Assembly (NCBI GenBank): GCA_027038965.1
Contig: JALWFG010000013.1
Span: 1 to 64,000 of the forward strand
Direction of reading: 5' to 3'
Origin: Candidatus Desulfofervidaceae bacterium
GTDB taxonomy: Bacteria; Desulfobacterota; Desulfofervidia; Desulfofervidales; Desulfofervidaceae
Length of the DNA stretch: 64,000 bases
In this document: piece after piece, positions 6,861 to 15,644 of the stretch
Layout of the letters: each line of letters starts with the position of its first letter
Numbering within the stretch: position 1 is the stretch's first letter
Made by a program: the position numbers and the translations under genes
Notes under the pieces: model-generated
The model's input: only the letters and a program-made list of their open reading frames with translations
Database searches by the model: none
Told to the model about the DNA's origin: nothing

Positions 6861-9119
6861 TTAATTTTTTTGGGTTTCTTCCCTGAGCCTTTTGGCGGCA
6901 ATAATCATGTTTTGAAGAGAGGGAATCACTTCTTTCCATTGACGGGTTTTAAGACCACAATCCGGATTAACCCATAACTGCTCTGGCCTCAACACCTTCA
7001 AACAACGCCTTAGGATGACAAGCATTTCCTCTACGCTTGGAACGCGGGGGCTGTGAATATCGTATACCCCCAATCCAATCCCCTTCCTGTAGTGATGGTC
7101 TTCAAAGGTGCTGATAATGTCCCCCCGACTTCGAGAGCATTCGATGGAAATGACATCTGCATCCATGGCGTCAATGGCTTCAATAATATCTTGAAATTCA
7201 GCATAGCACATATGGGTGTGGATTTGAGTTTCTGGCTTTACAGGGGCATGAGTTAACCGAAAGGCCTTTACTGCCCAATCAAGATAAGCACTCCAATCCT
7301 TCTTTTTCAGAGGTAATCCTTCCCTGACGGCAGGCTCATCTATTTGAATGATTTTTATGCCTGCCTTCTCTAGATCAAGGACTTCATCACGGAGGGCCAG
7401 GGCAATTTGATAGGCCACCTCGCTTCTGGGTATGTCCTCTCTTACAAAGGACCAATTTAGGATTGTTACAGGGCCAGTAAGCATTCCCTTAACAGGTTTT
7501 GAAGTTAAGCTTTGGGCATAAGTGATTTCTTTAACCGTCATAGGGCTGGGACGGCTCACATCGGCATAGATAATGGGCGGCCGCACACATCTGGAACCAT
7601 ATGACTGAACCCAACCATGCTTGGTAACGATGAAACCGGTCATTTTTTGAGCAAAATATTCCACCATATCGCTGCGTTCAAATTCGCCATGAACAAGGAC
7701 ATCAAGACCAATGCCTTCTTGAACTCCAATACAAAAGGCCATCTTTTCTCTTATGAATTGCTCGTATTCTTCTTGAGTGATTTCTCCTCGATTAAATTTG
7801 GCTCGCATCTGACGCACATCTTTGGTTTGGGGAAAGCTGCCAATGGTCGTCGTAGGGAAAAGAGGCAAATTGAGGACCTTTTGCTGCCTTTGAGACCGAA
7901 CCTCATAAGATTCACCTCGCTTAAAGTCCCTTTCTTCAAGCGACCTCACCCGTTCTTTTACCTCAGGCAGGGCATGAACTTCTCGTTCATGGCTAAAGAC
8001 ATCTTCTGGTAATTTTGCATTTTTAATAGCTTCGGTCAAAAGGGCAATTTCTCCTAATCTTTCTTTAGCAAAGGCCAAAATAGTCCTAATTTCCGGAGCA
8101 AGTTTGGTTTCAAGTTCAATTGTAACTGGTAAATGTAATAAACTACAACTTGGTTGTATTATAACACCTTTGGACCGAGCCTTTTCTATGATTGTTTGGG
8201 CCAAGGCAAAGGCCTTTTTGATGTCTGTGCGCCAGACATTCCTCCCATTTACCAACCCAATCCCCAAAATTTTATCCTGGGGAAAACCGTATTTGTTGAG
8301 GTTTTCAAGGTTTTCTTCAGTCCGGACAAAATCAAGCCCAATTCCCGAAACCGGCAGATTCACTACCCGTTCGTAAAAGCTCACACCCCCAAAATAGGTT
8401 TGCAAAATGAGATTTAACCTATCAGTGGCAAGTTGCTGATAAATGGCCTCTACCTGTGAGATTTCTTCTTCGGTCATATCAAGCACAAGTCCTGGCTCAT
8501 CTATCTGAACCCACTGGACACCAGCTTCGGCCAGTTGGGTCAAAATGACTTTGTAAACAGAAAGCAACTCCGGCAGAATGTCCTTTTTGCTTAATCCTGC
8601 CTCTTTGCTCAGTTTCAAAAAGGTATATGGTCCTACCAGGACTGGTTTGGGATTAAATCCAAGTTCTTTAGCCATCTGGTACTTGGCTAAAAGAGAATTT
8701 TCTAAGACACTGGGCTGAATGTCCAATTCCGGGACCAGATAATGGTAATTGGTGTCAAACCACTTGGTCATTTCTAAGGCAGGAGTGTCCTTGGCCCCTC
8801 TGGCCATAGCAAAATAGGTTGGGAAATCAACCTTTATTCCATTTCCCTGCTTATCTGCTAAGTGGCGGAACCTTTCAGGGATAAGTCCCAGCATAATGGC
8901 CATATCCAGCATATGGTCGTAATAAGAAAAATCTCCAACAGGAATAAGTTCTATTCCAGCATCTTTTTGGGTTTGCCAATTCTGTTTTTGAATATTAGTA
9001 GCCGTATCCTTAAGTTCTTCTTCGCTTATCTTTCCTGACCAATAACCTTCAAGTGCCTTTTTCAGCTCCCTTTTGGCTCCCATCCGAGGATAACCAAGAT
9101 TGCTACTTAGAATTTCCAT
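6861..9119 (-). CDS. metE: Cobalamin-independent methionine synthase
   Basis: Transfers the methyl group of 5-methyltetrahydropteroyltriglutamate to homocysteine to make methionine in the cytoplasm. At 752 residues it has the full two-barrel length. The N-terminal half begins with the family motif LGYPRMGAKRELKKALE. The C-terminal catalytic half holds the zinc ligands in IHTHMCYAEF (His-x-Cys) and NPDCGLKTR (Cys), plus the conserved TTIGSFPQT and VHGEFERSDMV stretches. AGGAGG stands 7 bp before the ATG. It is monocistronic, or leads from the flavin oxidoreductase 100 bp upstream. I see no SAM riboswitch in that short gap. Confidence 0.97.
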   Translation of the reverse strand: MEILSSNLGYPRMGAKRELKKALEGYWSGKISEEELKDTATNIQKQNWQTQKDAGIELIPVGDFSYYDHMLDMAIMLGLIPERFRHLADKQGNGIKVDFPTYFAMARGAKDTPALEMTKWFDTNYHYLVPELDIQPSVLENSLLAKYQMAKELGFNPKPVLVGPYTFLKLSKEAGLSKKDILPELLSVYKVILTQLAEAGVQWVQIDEPGLVLDMTEEEISQVEAIYQQLATDRLNLILQTYFGGVSFYERVVNLPVSGIGLDFVRTEENLENLNKYGFPQDKILGIGLVNGRNVWRTDIKKAFALAQTIIEKARSKGVIIQPSCSLLHLPVTIELETKLAPEIRTILAFAKERLGEIALLTEAIKNAKLPEDVFSHEREVHALPEVKERVRSLEERDFKRGESYEVRSQRQQKVLNLPLFPTTTIGSFPQTKDVRQMRAKFNRGEITQEEYEQFIREKMAFCIGVQEGIGLDVLVHGEFERSDMVEYFAQKMTGFIVTKHGWVQSYGSRCVRPPIIYADVSRPSPMTVKEITYAQSLTSKPVKGMLTGPVTILNWSFVREDIPRSEVAYQIALALRDEVLDLEKAGIKIIQIDEPAVREGLPLKKKDWSAYLDWAVKAFRLTHAPVKPETQIHTHMCYAEFQDIIEAIDAMDADVISIECSRSRGDIISTFEDHHYRKGIGLGVYDIHSPRVPSVEEMLVILRRCLKVLRPEQLWVNPDCGLKTRQWKEVIPSLQNMIIAAKRLREETQKN

Positions 9120-9219
9120 CTCTACCTCCTTTTATATTCTTTCGTTCATTTTTTTCTTACAACAATTGAGTTTTTCCAATTCCTACACTGCCTTCTTGAC
9201 TTGAGGTTAACCATAGTTA

Positions 9220-10299
9220 TTATGCCCTTTTCATGCCCTCCAGTAATTCAGTGATCAAATCCTTTACTTTAACAATTTTATTGGAACGATAGGCGTTGCT
9301 TCCAGCAAAGGCAAAGCCTTCGTCAAGATTGCCCTTTTGGGCATTAATCAAGGCCAAAGAAATACAATAAGGTGCCTTCCTTGGGTTACAGGTTTTTAAA
9401 CAGTGATAATGGCATTTAAACGGTATTTTTTCTCCCTTTTCTACAGATTCTAAAAAGGCATTTTTAATGGCCCTTCCTGGAAGACCTACAGGGCTTTTGA
9501 TAAAAACAATGTCTTCCTTTTTGGCTCGGATGTGTTCTATTTTAAAGGCCTCTGAGGCATCACACTCTTCGGTGACCACAAAGCGGGTTCCCATTTGAAC
9601 TCCAGAGGCACCGAGGTTCAAAAAGTAGGCGATGTCTTCTCCGGTGTAAACACCCCCGGCCACAATTACAGGAATTTCTTTACCGGCCTCTTGGGCATAA
9701 GGGGCAACCTGTTCCAGAAGCTCTATTAAAATCTTCTCCACCTTATATCGGTGAGATACTAAATCTTCTAATTTAAAACCTAAGTGCCCTCCGGCCTTGG
9801 GACCTTCAAGCACAAAGGCGTCAGGGAGGTAGTGATAGCTCCTTAACCACTTTTTGCATAGAATGGCTGCTGCCCTGGCTGAGGAAACTATAGGAACAAG
9901 GGCCGTTTTACTGTAAGGAAACCTTTGTTTTAAGACAGGAAGGCCGGTAGGAAGCCCTGCTCCGGCAAAGATAATATCAACATCTGTTTCTAAGGCGGTC
10001 AAAACTAGGTCTTCAAAGTCAGTAAGGGCAACCATTATATTTACGCCAATAATCCCTCCTGGGGCCAATTGTCGCGCCAAGGCGATTTCCCTTTTAAGCG
10101 CTCGCCTGTTGGCTTCATGGGGACTTTTATCAAAATCTGGCTCTAAAAAACCCACGTCTGCAGCCGATATTACGCCAATAGCCCCCATATTGGCCACGGC
10201 ACTGGCTAAGGAATGTAAAGAGATGCCCACTCCCATTCCACCTTGAATAATAGGAATTTCAGCAATATGGCACCCTATCTTGAGATTTGGAATAAGCAT
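9220..10299 (-). CDS. Nitronate monooxygenase/FabK-type flavin oxidoreductase
   Basis: A 359-residue FMN-dependent TIM-barrel protein of the 2-nitropropane dioxygenase family, which includes nitronate monooxygenase and the enoyl-ACP reductase FabK. It shows IPIIQGGMGVGIS at the N terminus, GPKAGGHLGF (the conserved flavin-binding histidine region), PVIVAGGVYTGEDI and GASGVQMGTRFV (phosphate loop). A cysteine-rich segment near the C terminus (CHYHCLKTCNPRKAPYC) is extra and could bind metal. The start at 10299 is chosen over 10362 because GAGGAGG precedes it. In a strict anaerobe a reductase role is as likely as nitronate oxidation; the substrate is unknown. Confidence 0.85.
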   Translation of the reverse strand: MLIPNLKIGCHIAEIPIIQGGMGVGISLHSLASAVANMGAIGVISAADVGFLEPDFDKSPHEANRRALKREIALARQLAPGGIIGVNIMVALTDFEDLVLTALETDVDIIFAGAGLPTGLPVLKQRFPYSKTALVPIVSSARAAAILCKKWLRSYHYLPDAFVLEGPKAGGHLGFKLEDLVSHRYKVEKILIELLEQVAPYAQEAGKEIPVIVAGGVYTGEDIAYFLNLGASGVQMGTRFVVTEECDASEAFKIEHIRAKKEDIVFIKSPVGLPGRAIKNAFLESVEKGEKIPFKCHYHCLKTCNPRKAPYCISLALINAQKGNLDEGFAFAGSNAYRSNKIVKVKDLITELLEGMKRA

Positions 10300-10458
10300 A
10301 AAAAAAACCTCCTCGTGGCCCCAAAATTTTCTTAGTTTTATCAGAAAATGGCCGATTAGCAAGGTGTGTTAGCATTTTAATAAACATCAAACTTCCATGC
10401 GGGTCTTTTAATCGGACCTATCAGGTCTGATATGCCTGTGCCAATTTTTGATACTGAA

Positions 10459-10499
10459 TTGACAAAAAATTGCACCCATTCTAAGATATATTTTGTCAA
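10459..10499. promoter_or_regulatory. Dyad upstream of the pilin promoter, candidate activator site
   Basis: TTGACAAAA (10459-10467) is matched by TTTTGTCAA (10491-10499) with a 23-bp spacer. It lies about 30 bp upstream of a sigma-54 core promoter, where a bacterial enhancer-binding protein such as PilR would act. Binding is inferred. Confidence 0.45.
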
Positions 10500-10527
10500 A
10501 TAGCAGAGAAGGATTATATTTCTATTT

Positions 10528-10542
10528 TGGCACAGAGTTTGC
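10528..10542 (+). promoter_or_regulatory. Sigma-54 promoter of the pilin gene
   Basis: TGGCAC-N5-TTGC matches the -24/-12 consensus exactly, with the invariant GG and GC at the correct 10-bp spacing. Transcription would start near 10555, about 100 bp before the pilin start codon. Sigma-54 control is the usual mode for major type IV pilins. Confidence 0.88.
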
Positions 10543-10658
10543 TACGTTTAATGCTCAAAGATTAAGTTCAGTAATATTTAAGGAGGTGAGGAAATAGAAG
10601 GCACGAAATTAAAGCTATGTAGGAATTTGTGATTAAAAAACAAAAAGGAGGTAGAAAG

Positions 10659-11117
10659 ATGTTTAGAAAGTGGCAGTATTTGAAGAAGAATTCAAAAGGT
10701 TTTACACTGATTGAATTGATGATTGTAGTGGCCATTATTGCCATTCTGGCCGCCATTGCCATTCCGCAGTATAAGAAGTTTCAAGCTAAGGCCAAAGCCA
10801 GTGAAGCCAAGACAAACTTAGGGTCGATTGCTACGGCTGAAGAGGCCTATAAAGCAGAAAATGACAAATATATTGCATGTGCAAAGCAACCTTCATCTGC
10901 ACCTACGGCTAAGACCAATTTTGATGAGTCTAACGCCAGTTTTGCTAAGATAGGCTTTGCCCCTGCTGGTAAGGTCAGATACGCTTATCAAGTTAATAGT
11001 AGTGATTTAAATAATAAATTTCACGCTAACGCTGTTTCTGCTGTGCCAGAGCTTCAATCTGCAGGGTTAAATGCATTTCATATGAATCAGGATAGAGTAT
11101 TAAAGTCAGGAGGTTAA
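10659..11117 (+). CDS. pilA: Type IV major pilin
   Basis: A 152-residue prepilin with a 14-residue positively charged leader (ending KKNSKG) cut before FTLIELMIVVAIIAILAAIA. Glu5 and Pro22 of the mature protein are conserved. The mature 138-residue subunit has Phe1, Tyr24 and Phe27 in the helical core, the aromatic arrangement seen in electroactive Geobacter pilins, followed by a longer globular domain. AAGGAGG precedes the ATG at 10659; the GTG at 10629 is rejected. It sits behind a sigma-54 promoter and ahead of a strong terminator, so it should be the main transcript of the locus. In syntrophic sulfate reducers such pili have been linked to direct electron exchange; that role here is inferred. 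Confidence 0.92.
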   Translation: MFRKWQYLKKNSKGFTLIELMIVVAIIAILAAIAIPQYKKFQAKAKASEAKTNLGSIATAEEAYKAENDKYIACAKQPSSAPTAKTNFDESNASFAKIGFAPAGKVRYAYQVNSSDLNNKFHANAVSAVPELQSAGLNAFHMNQDRVLKSGG

Positions 11118-11143
11118 AATATAAGAAACCTTAATTCAAGTTC

Positions 11144-11178
11144 AAGGCCGGGCTCAAGCTTGAGCTCGGCCTTTTTTT
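11144..11178 (+). terminator. Rho-independent terminator between the two pilin genes
   Basis: AAGGCCGGGCTCAAGC pairs with the following TTGAGCTCGGCCTT, then seven T residues. It lies 26 bp after the first pilin gene and should limit read-through into the second pilin and the glycosyltransferase genes. Confidence 0.9.
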
Positions 11179-11194
11179 AAAAAATTAAGGCCAT

Positions 11195-11707
11195 ATGAAG
11201 ACCAAAAGGAATAGCAATAAAGGTTTTACCTTAATAGAACTAATGGTAGTAATTGCCATTATCTCTATCTTAGCGGCTGTGGCTATAGCTAGATACAAAG
11301 ATTTTCAATTAAAGACAAAAACTACTGAGGCCAGGGCAAACACTGAAGCAATTAAAAAATGTGAGATAAGTTATTCTGCTGAAACAGGTAAGCTTTTAAC
11401 CGAGGCCTATTATCCTGGAGGGGCCGGGTCAGTTACCCAAACTTGGGATGAAGCCAGTGCTGGAAATTTTTCAAAACTTGGGTTCGCTCCAAAAGGCCGG
11501 GTTTATTATGATTATGGAATTGCCTCTGGAGACTATACCTCTAGTCCTGCTTCAGCCACTCCAACAAGCGGTGAAGTGGCTGATGGAGACGGACCGGACA
11601 TTACCATTATTGCCCGTGGAGACCTAGATGGAAACGGCCAGTATTCTTATTATTGTACCTGCGATGAAGGTTACTCTCTTATTGGACCAAAGGGAGATAG
11701 GTTTTAA
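11195..11707 (+). CDS. Second type IV pilin-like protein
   Basis: A 170-residue prepilin with a 10-residue leader (ending SNNKG-like, read as SNKG) before [20 protein letters not shown]. Glu5 is kept but mature Pro22, normally conserved, is Ala (AIARYKDF). The C-terminal domain has a DLDGNG loop like a calcium-binding turn and two cysteines in YYCTCDEGY. About 45% of the first helix matches the preceding pilin, so the pair probably arose by duplication. It lies 16 bp after the terminator with only a weak ribosome-binding site (TAAGG), suggesting a minor pilin. A pseudopilin role is the alternative. Confidence 0.88.
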   Translation: MKTKRNSNKGFTLIELMVVIAIISILAAVAIARYKDFQLKTKTTEARANTEAIKKCEISYSAETGKLLTEAYYPGGAGSVTQTWDEASAGNFSKLGFAPKGRVYYDYGIASGDYTSSPASATPTSGEVADGDGPDITIIARGDLDGNGQYSYYCTCDEGYSLIGPKGDRF

Positions 11708-11790
11708 TTAATCTCATGCTATAAGTAAGGTCTTTAAAAAATTTTCCTGTCTAAGTGCCTTTAAGAAAGATTTAAGGTAAGATATGGGAT

Positions 11791-14001
11791 ATGAGATATG
11801 AGGAGCCTATAGCAGGACCTAAAAGGTCTTTTTCTAGGTTAGAGAAATGGATTTACATTTTCCTGACTTGTCTTTTTATTTTAATGTTTTTATGCCTCTC
11901 CCTGCAAAAAATCCATTGTTTTGATGTCTGGTGGCATCTCGCTACTGGCAAGTGGATCTGGACACATAAAACCATCCCCTGTAAAGATGTCTTTTCTTAT
12001 ACGCAGAAAGGCCGGCCTTGGACAGATTTTACTTGGGGATTTCAAGCCTTAATTTACCCCATTTATAAAATAGGTGGTTTCTATGGTTTAATTTTATTTA
12101 AAACTTTGGTTTTATCTCTGGCCTTTTATTTTCTCTATAAGACCTTAAAGTTGTTGACAAAGAATTCGCTTTTAATCTGGTTCTTAATGTTTTCTATTCT
12201 CTTAGCCAGTTATCCTCGTTTTATGGTAAGGCCCCATATTTTTGGCTTTTTATTTGTTAGCCTTTTTTTATACGGGCTAAATTGCTACCTCCAAAGTCTT
12301 TCTTGGACATGTTTCTTAGGGCTCTGCTTGGCCTTTGTTATCTGGCTTAACCTACACGCAAGCTTTCTCCTTGGGTTATGTGTTAGCGGTGCTTATCTTA
12401 TTGGAGAAGTCACCTCAAGATACAACTGGCAGGTAAAAGAATTGATAAAATTACCTATTATTAGAAGGCTGGCGTTGTTATGTGCCATCCTTATGCTTTT
12501 TGCTTTCATCAACCCGTATGGTTTTAAATTAATTAAATTTGCCCTTTTTTCTCATATAGGTGAGGGTGAAGAAGCAACCAGATATATTGCCGAATGGCAG
12601 TCGTTACCTTTTAAAGAAATCTTTTTATTTAAGTTTAACCCAACTCTCTTCTTTAAGTTAATCTTCTGGCTGGCCATCTTGGCCTTTATTTTCGCCAGAA
12701 AGCCCCTGGTTTTAAGGGACATCTTGATTTTTGGCCTGTTTGGATATCTAACCTTTAAACACGCCCGGTTTATGGGTCTTTTTGCCTTTACAATGGCTCC
12801 GATCATTGTCCAGTGGTGGCCTTCTTTTAGGAAAGAAATCTTGGTTTATACTGGTCTTTTAGTTCTCACCCTAGTTTTTTGTGTTAAAATAATTATTTTA
12901 AACCCTTATTTCAAAGAGAACCTTGGTTTTGGTGTCGCCAAAGGGATTTATCCGATCCAAACAACCGCCTTTTTAAAAAGGCATCGTCTTAAAGGTAATC
13001 TTTTTAACTCCTATGGCTTTGGCGGTTATCTGATTTGGCATTTGTATCCTAAATATCAAGTTTTCATAGATGGCCGCACGCCTACCATTTATCCACCTGA
13101 ATTTTACTGGCAGTATCGGGTGGCAGAAAACGGCCCTATAAAATCGTTTCAAAAGCTGACCCAAACATACAATATTTGTCTTGTCTTAACAAAAAGCAAG
13201 GGTTTGGTTCAAAGGCTAAAAAGGGATTCAAAATGGTCCCTTATTGGATTTGATGATAGGGGCTACCTATTGGCCAAAAAGGCTGTTTTGTCTCCCCACA
13301 TCAAACCCTTTCTTTATTTTGATCCTGCAACGGATATAAACAAATTGATAGCTCAATATAAGAAGAAGGGACAGCTTCCCTTATTAATTTCAGACCTAAA
13401 GCGGGCGCAAAAGGCGTTTCCTAAAGTGGTTTTAATTTACAACAATCTCGGCCTGATTTATGCTGAAGAAAGGGATTATCAGAAGGCCATCTTGAGCTTC
13501 AAGCAGGCATTGAGGCTTAATCCTTATGATCCAACGAATTATTATAATCTTGGACTTGCCTATAAAAATGCCAAAATGTGGGGGCTGGCCATTAAGGCCT
13601 TTAAAAGGGCCTTGGCCTTTAATAAAAAATATGCTGAGGCCTATTATCATTTAGGTCTGATTTATTACCAGAAAAGGCAATATAAAAAGGCCCTAGGATG
13701 CCTCAAAAGATATTGTCAGCTAGTGGAAGACGAAGCCGTGCCCAGTGCCTATGAATATCTGGGACTTTGTTATTATAAAACCTTTTGTTTAGACAGGGCC
13801 ATTAAGTATTTTAAGAGGGCGGTGTTTGTAGCCCGCACTAAGGAAGAAGAAAAGAAGAATTTATACAACCTGGGCAATTGCTATTTTGGATTGGGCCAAT
13901 ACAAAATGGCCGCCGAATATTATGAAAGGGCCTTAAAGCTTGATCCTCATTTTGAAAAGGCAAAATTCAATTTGAGAAGGTCACAAGAAAGGTTGAAATG
14001 A
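11791..14001 (+). CDS. GT-C-like membrane protein with C-terminal TPR repeats
   Basis: A 736-residue protein. Residues 1-370 contain about ten membrane segments. The first outer loop holds FDVWWHLATGKWIW and SYTQKGRPWTDFTWGF, a pattern of GT-C glycosyltransferases that use polyprenol-linked sugars. A periplasmic stretch contains KYQVFIDGRTPTIYP. Residues about 535-735 form five TPR repeats (such as LIYNNLGLIYAEERDYQKAI). Membrane glycosyltransferases with TPR tails are known as O-oligosaccharyltransferase-like proteins for pilin or O-antigen. The target here is not shown, but the neighbouring pilins make pilin glycosylation the natural guess. The next gene overlaps by 4 bp. Confidence 0.75.
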   Translation: MRYEEPIAGPKRSFSRLEKWIYIFLTCLFILMFLCLSLQKIHCFDVWWHLATGKWIWTHKTIPCKDVFSYTQKGRPWTDFTWGFQALIYPIYKIGGFYGLILFKTLVLSLAFYFLYKTLKLLTKNSLLIWFLMFSILLASYPRFMVRPHIFGFLFVSLFLYGLNCYLQSLSWTCFLGLCLAFVIWLNLHASFLLGLCVSGAYLIGEVTSRYNWQVKELIKLPIIRRLALLCAILMLFAFINPYGFKLIKFALFSHIGEGEEATRYIAEWQSLPFKEIFLFKFNPTLFFKLIFWLAILAFIFARKPLVLRDILIFGLFGYLTFKHARFMGLFAFTMAPIIVQWWPSFRKEILVYTGLLVLTLVFCVKIIILNPYFKENLGFGVAKGIYPIQTTAFLKRHRLKGNLFNSYGFGGYLIWHLYPKYQVFIDGRTPTIYPPEFYWQYRVAENGPIKSFQKLTQTYNICLVLTKSKGLVQRLKRDSKWSLIGFDDRGYLLAKKAVLSPHIKPFLYFDPATDINKLIAQYKKKGQLPLLISDLKRAQKAFPKVVLIYNNLGLIYAEERDYQKAILSFKQALRLNPYDPTNYYNLGLAYKNAKMWGLAIKAFKRALAFNKKYAEAYYHLGLIYYQKRQYKKALGCLKRYCQLVEDEAVPSAYEYLGLCYYKTFCLDRAIKYFKRAVFVARTKEEEKKNLYNLGNCYFGLGQYKMAAEYYERALKLDPHFEKAKFNLRRSQERLK

Positions 14002-15644
14002 ATATTAAGCTTAATCATAAAACTCAGGCCATCGTGGCAGTTTTTTATATTGCCTTAGCTCTAGGAATTTTTATTACTGCCTATGACCATCAAGTATTAT
14101 CTAATCCCTACCTCGTCAATGATGACGATTTGCCTCAAATTTTTTATTTTTACAAGGTTGATCACAAGTCCTTTGCTAAAATTACTCCTATTGCTAAATA
14201 CTATTTAGACCTTTTGCCCTTGGGCTATAAGTATCTTTATAAAATGGCCGTCTCGCTGGGCTTTGACCCCATTTGTTTTTCCAAGTTACTGACCGCCTTC
14301 TTATTTTTGACTACATTATTTACCGCCTTTGTCTTGGGTTACAGGTTGGCCAATCTGAATGGAGCCATCTTTCTTTTTACGGCCACCTTTATTTGTGAAG
14401 GCTTTTTTGAAAGGATGGCCGGAGGTTTGGCCAGGGCCTTTGGCTATCCTTTGGCATTTTTGTTTATCTATGGTGTATTCGGACAAAACATCTGGTGTGT
14501 GGTCATGGCCCTGATAGGAACTGTCTTATTTTATCCACCACTGACCCCATTTATGGCCCTTTACACCAGTCTTATCTTCTTTTGGCCACATCGGTTCAAC
14601 TTTTTTCCCTTAAGCAAATGGTCCCTTTGCAAGCGTCTTCTCTGTTTAACACTCCTGGGTTTTGTTTGCTTTATTACGCTTCTTCCTCCTCTTTTAAGAA
14701 GCAGACACTGGGGACCCATGCTTTCAACTAAAAAAATGCAGCAGCTGCCAGAGATGCAAACAGGTGGGCGTTATGACCCCCCTGACCGCACTCCCTCTCC
14801 ATCCATCTTTCAGGCCCTGGATATTGCCAGATATAGGGTCTTTAGAATCTTCAATCGCCCTCATGGTAAAGGCCAGATATTCCTCACAGACCGTTACGGT
14901 TGTTTATTCTTGCTGCTTTGCCTTTGGCCCTATTTTGTCTGTCCCTCATCTTCTTTAACTTCCTTAACCGCCCTCTGGAGTCTTTTAATTATACTTTATG
15001 AGGCCAGTGCCTGGTTTTATCCCAGACTATACATTCCAACCCGATTTGTGCTTTATTTGATGCCTATATTTGTTTTAGTGGGAATTACGCTTGGCTTTAA
15101 GCAAATAGGAAAAAAAATAAAGCGGGGACAGAATCTAGTCGCATTAGGTGTTTTTGGCCTCATTTCTATCTTAGGGCTGCTCTATGCCCCTAGTGGTAGA
15201 AGTGGTTTTGATTACGATTTCAGACAGCTAGCCTCGCTTTACCAAGTGATTCAGAAGTTACCTGATGACGCCGTTATTGCTGGCTGGCCTGATCCAGTGC
15301 TTGATGCCGTGCCCCTGTTTGGGCATCGCCCCATTCTGACAGGATATGAAACTTATCAATTATTTCACAGACGATATTTAAATATGATGCGTGAAAGAAT
15401 GGTGGCCAACCTCCAAATTTTGTTTGCTGATGACCCAAAAACCTTCACCCACTTAATTCAAAAATACCACATAAAATATGTCTTGTTTCCTGAATATATC
15501 TATCAAGATTGTCAGCACCTCCATATATTTACCCCATTTAGCCAAATGGCGATAAAATTATGTAAACAAATGAAAAGACCTATTGTTGGCGATTTGCCTT
15601 GGGTATGGAAGGAGAAGGGATATAGACTGGTAAAGGTCAAATGA
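13998..15644 (+). CDS. Polytopic membrane protein, probable GT-C glycosyltransferase
   Basis: A 548-residue protein with about ten hydrophobic segments. An N-terminal outer loop is rich in acidic residues (NPYLVNDDDLPQIFYF), and a C-terminal soluble domain begins near 'LPDDAVIAGWPDP'. The architecture (acidic first loop, many membrane spans, small C-terminal domain with a Trp-Pro-Asp motif) fits GT-C-type transferases or their partner subunits, but no family signature is certain. It overlaps the genes on both sides by 4 bp, so all three are made together. A role in moving or attaching lipid-linked sugar is inferred from context. Confidence 0.65.
   Translation: MNIKLNHKTQAIVAVFYIALALGIFITAYDHQVLSNPYLVNDDDLPQIFYFYKVDHKSFAKITPIAKYYLDLLPLGYKYLYKMAVSLGFDPICFSKLLTAFLFLTTLFTAFVLGYRLANLNGAIFLFTATFICEGFFERMAGGLARAFGYPLAFLFIYGVFGQNIWCVVMALIGTVLFYPPLTPFMALYTSLIFFWPHRFNFFPLSKWSLCKRLLCLTLLGFVCFITLLPPLLRSRHWGPMLSTKKMQQLPEMQTGGRYDPPDRTPSPSIFQALDIARYRVFRIFNRPHGKGQIFLTDRYGCLFLLLCLWPYFVCPSSSLTSLTALWSLLIILYEASAWFYPRLYIPTRFVLYLMPIFVLVGITLGFKQIGKKIKRGQNLVALGVFGLISILGLLYAPSGRSGFDYDFRQLASLYQVIQKLPDDAVIAGWPDPVLDAVPLFGHRPILTGYETYQLFHRRYLNMMRERMVANLQILFADDPKTFTHLIQKYHIKYVLFPEYIYQDCQHLHIFTPFSQMAIKLCKQMKRPIVGDLPWVWKEKGYRLVKVK

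Noticed and set aside
9120-9219. SAM or cobalamin riboswitch ahead of metE
   Set aside because: The gap is only 100 bp and shows none of the expected paired elements.
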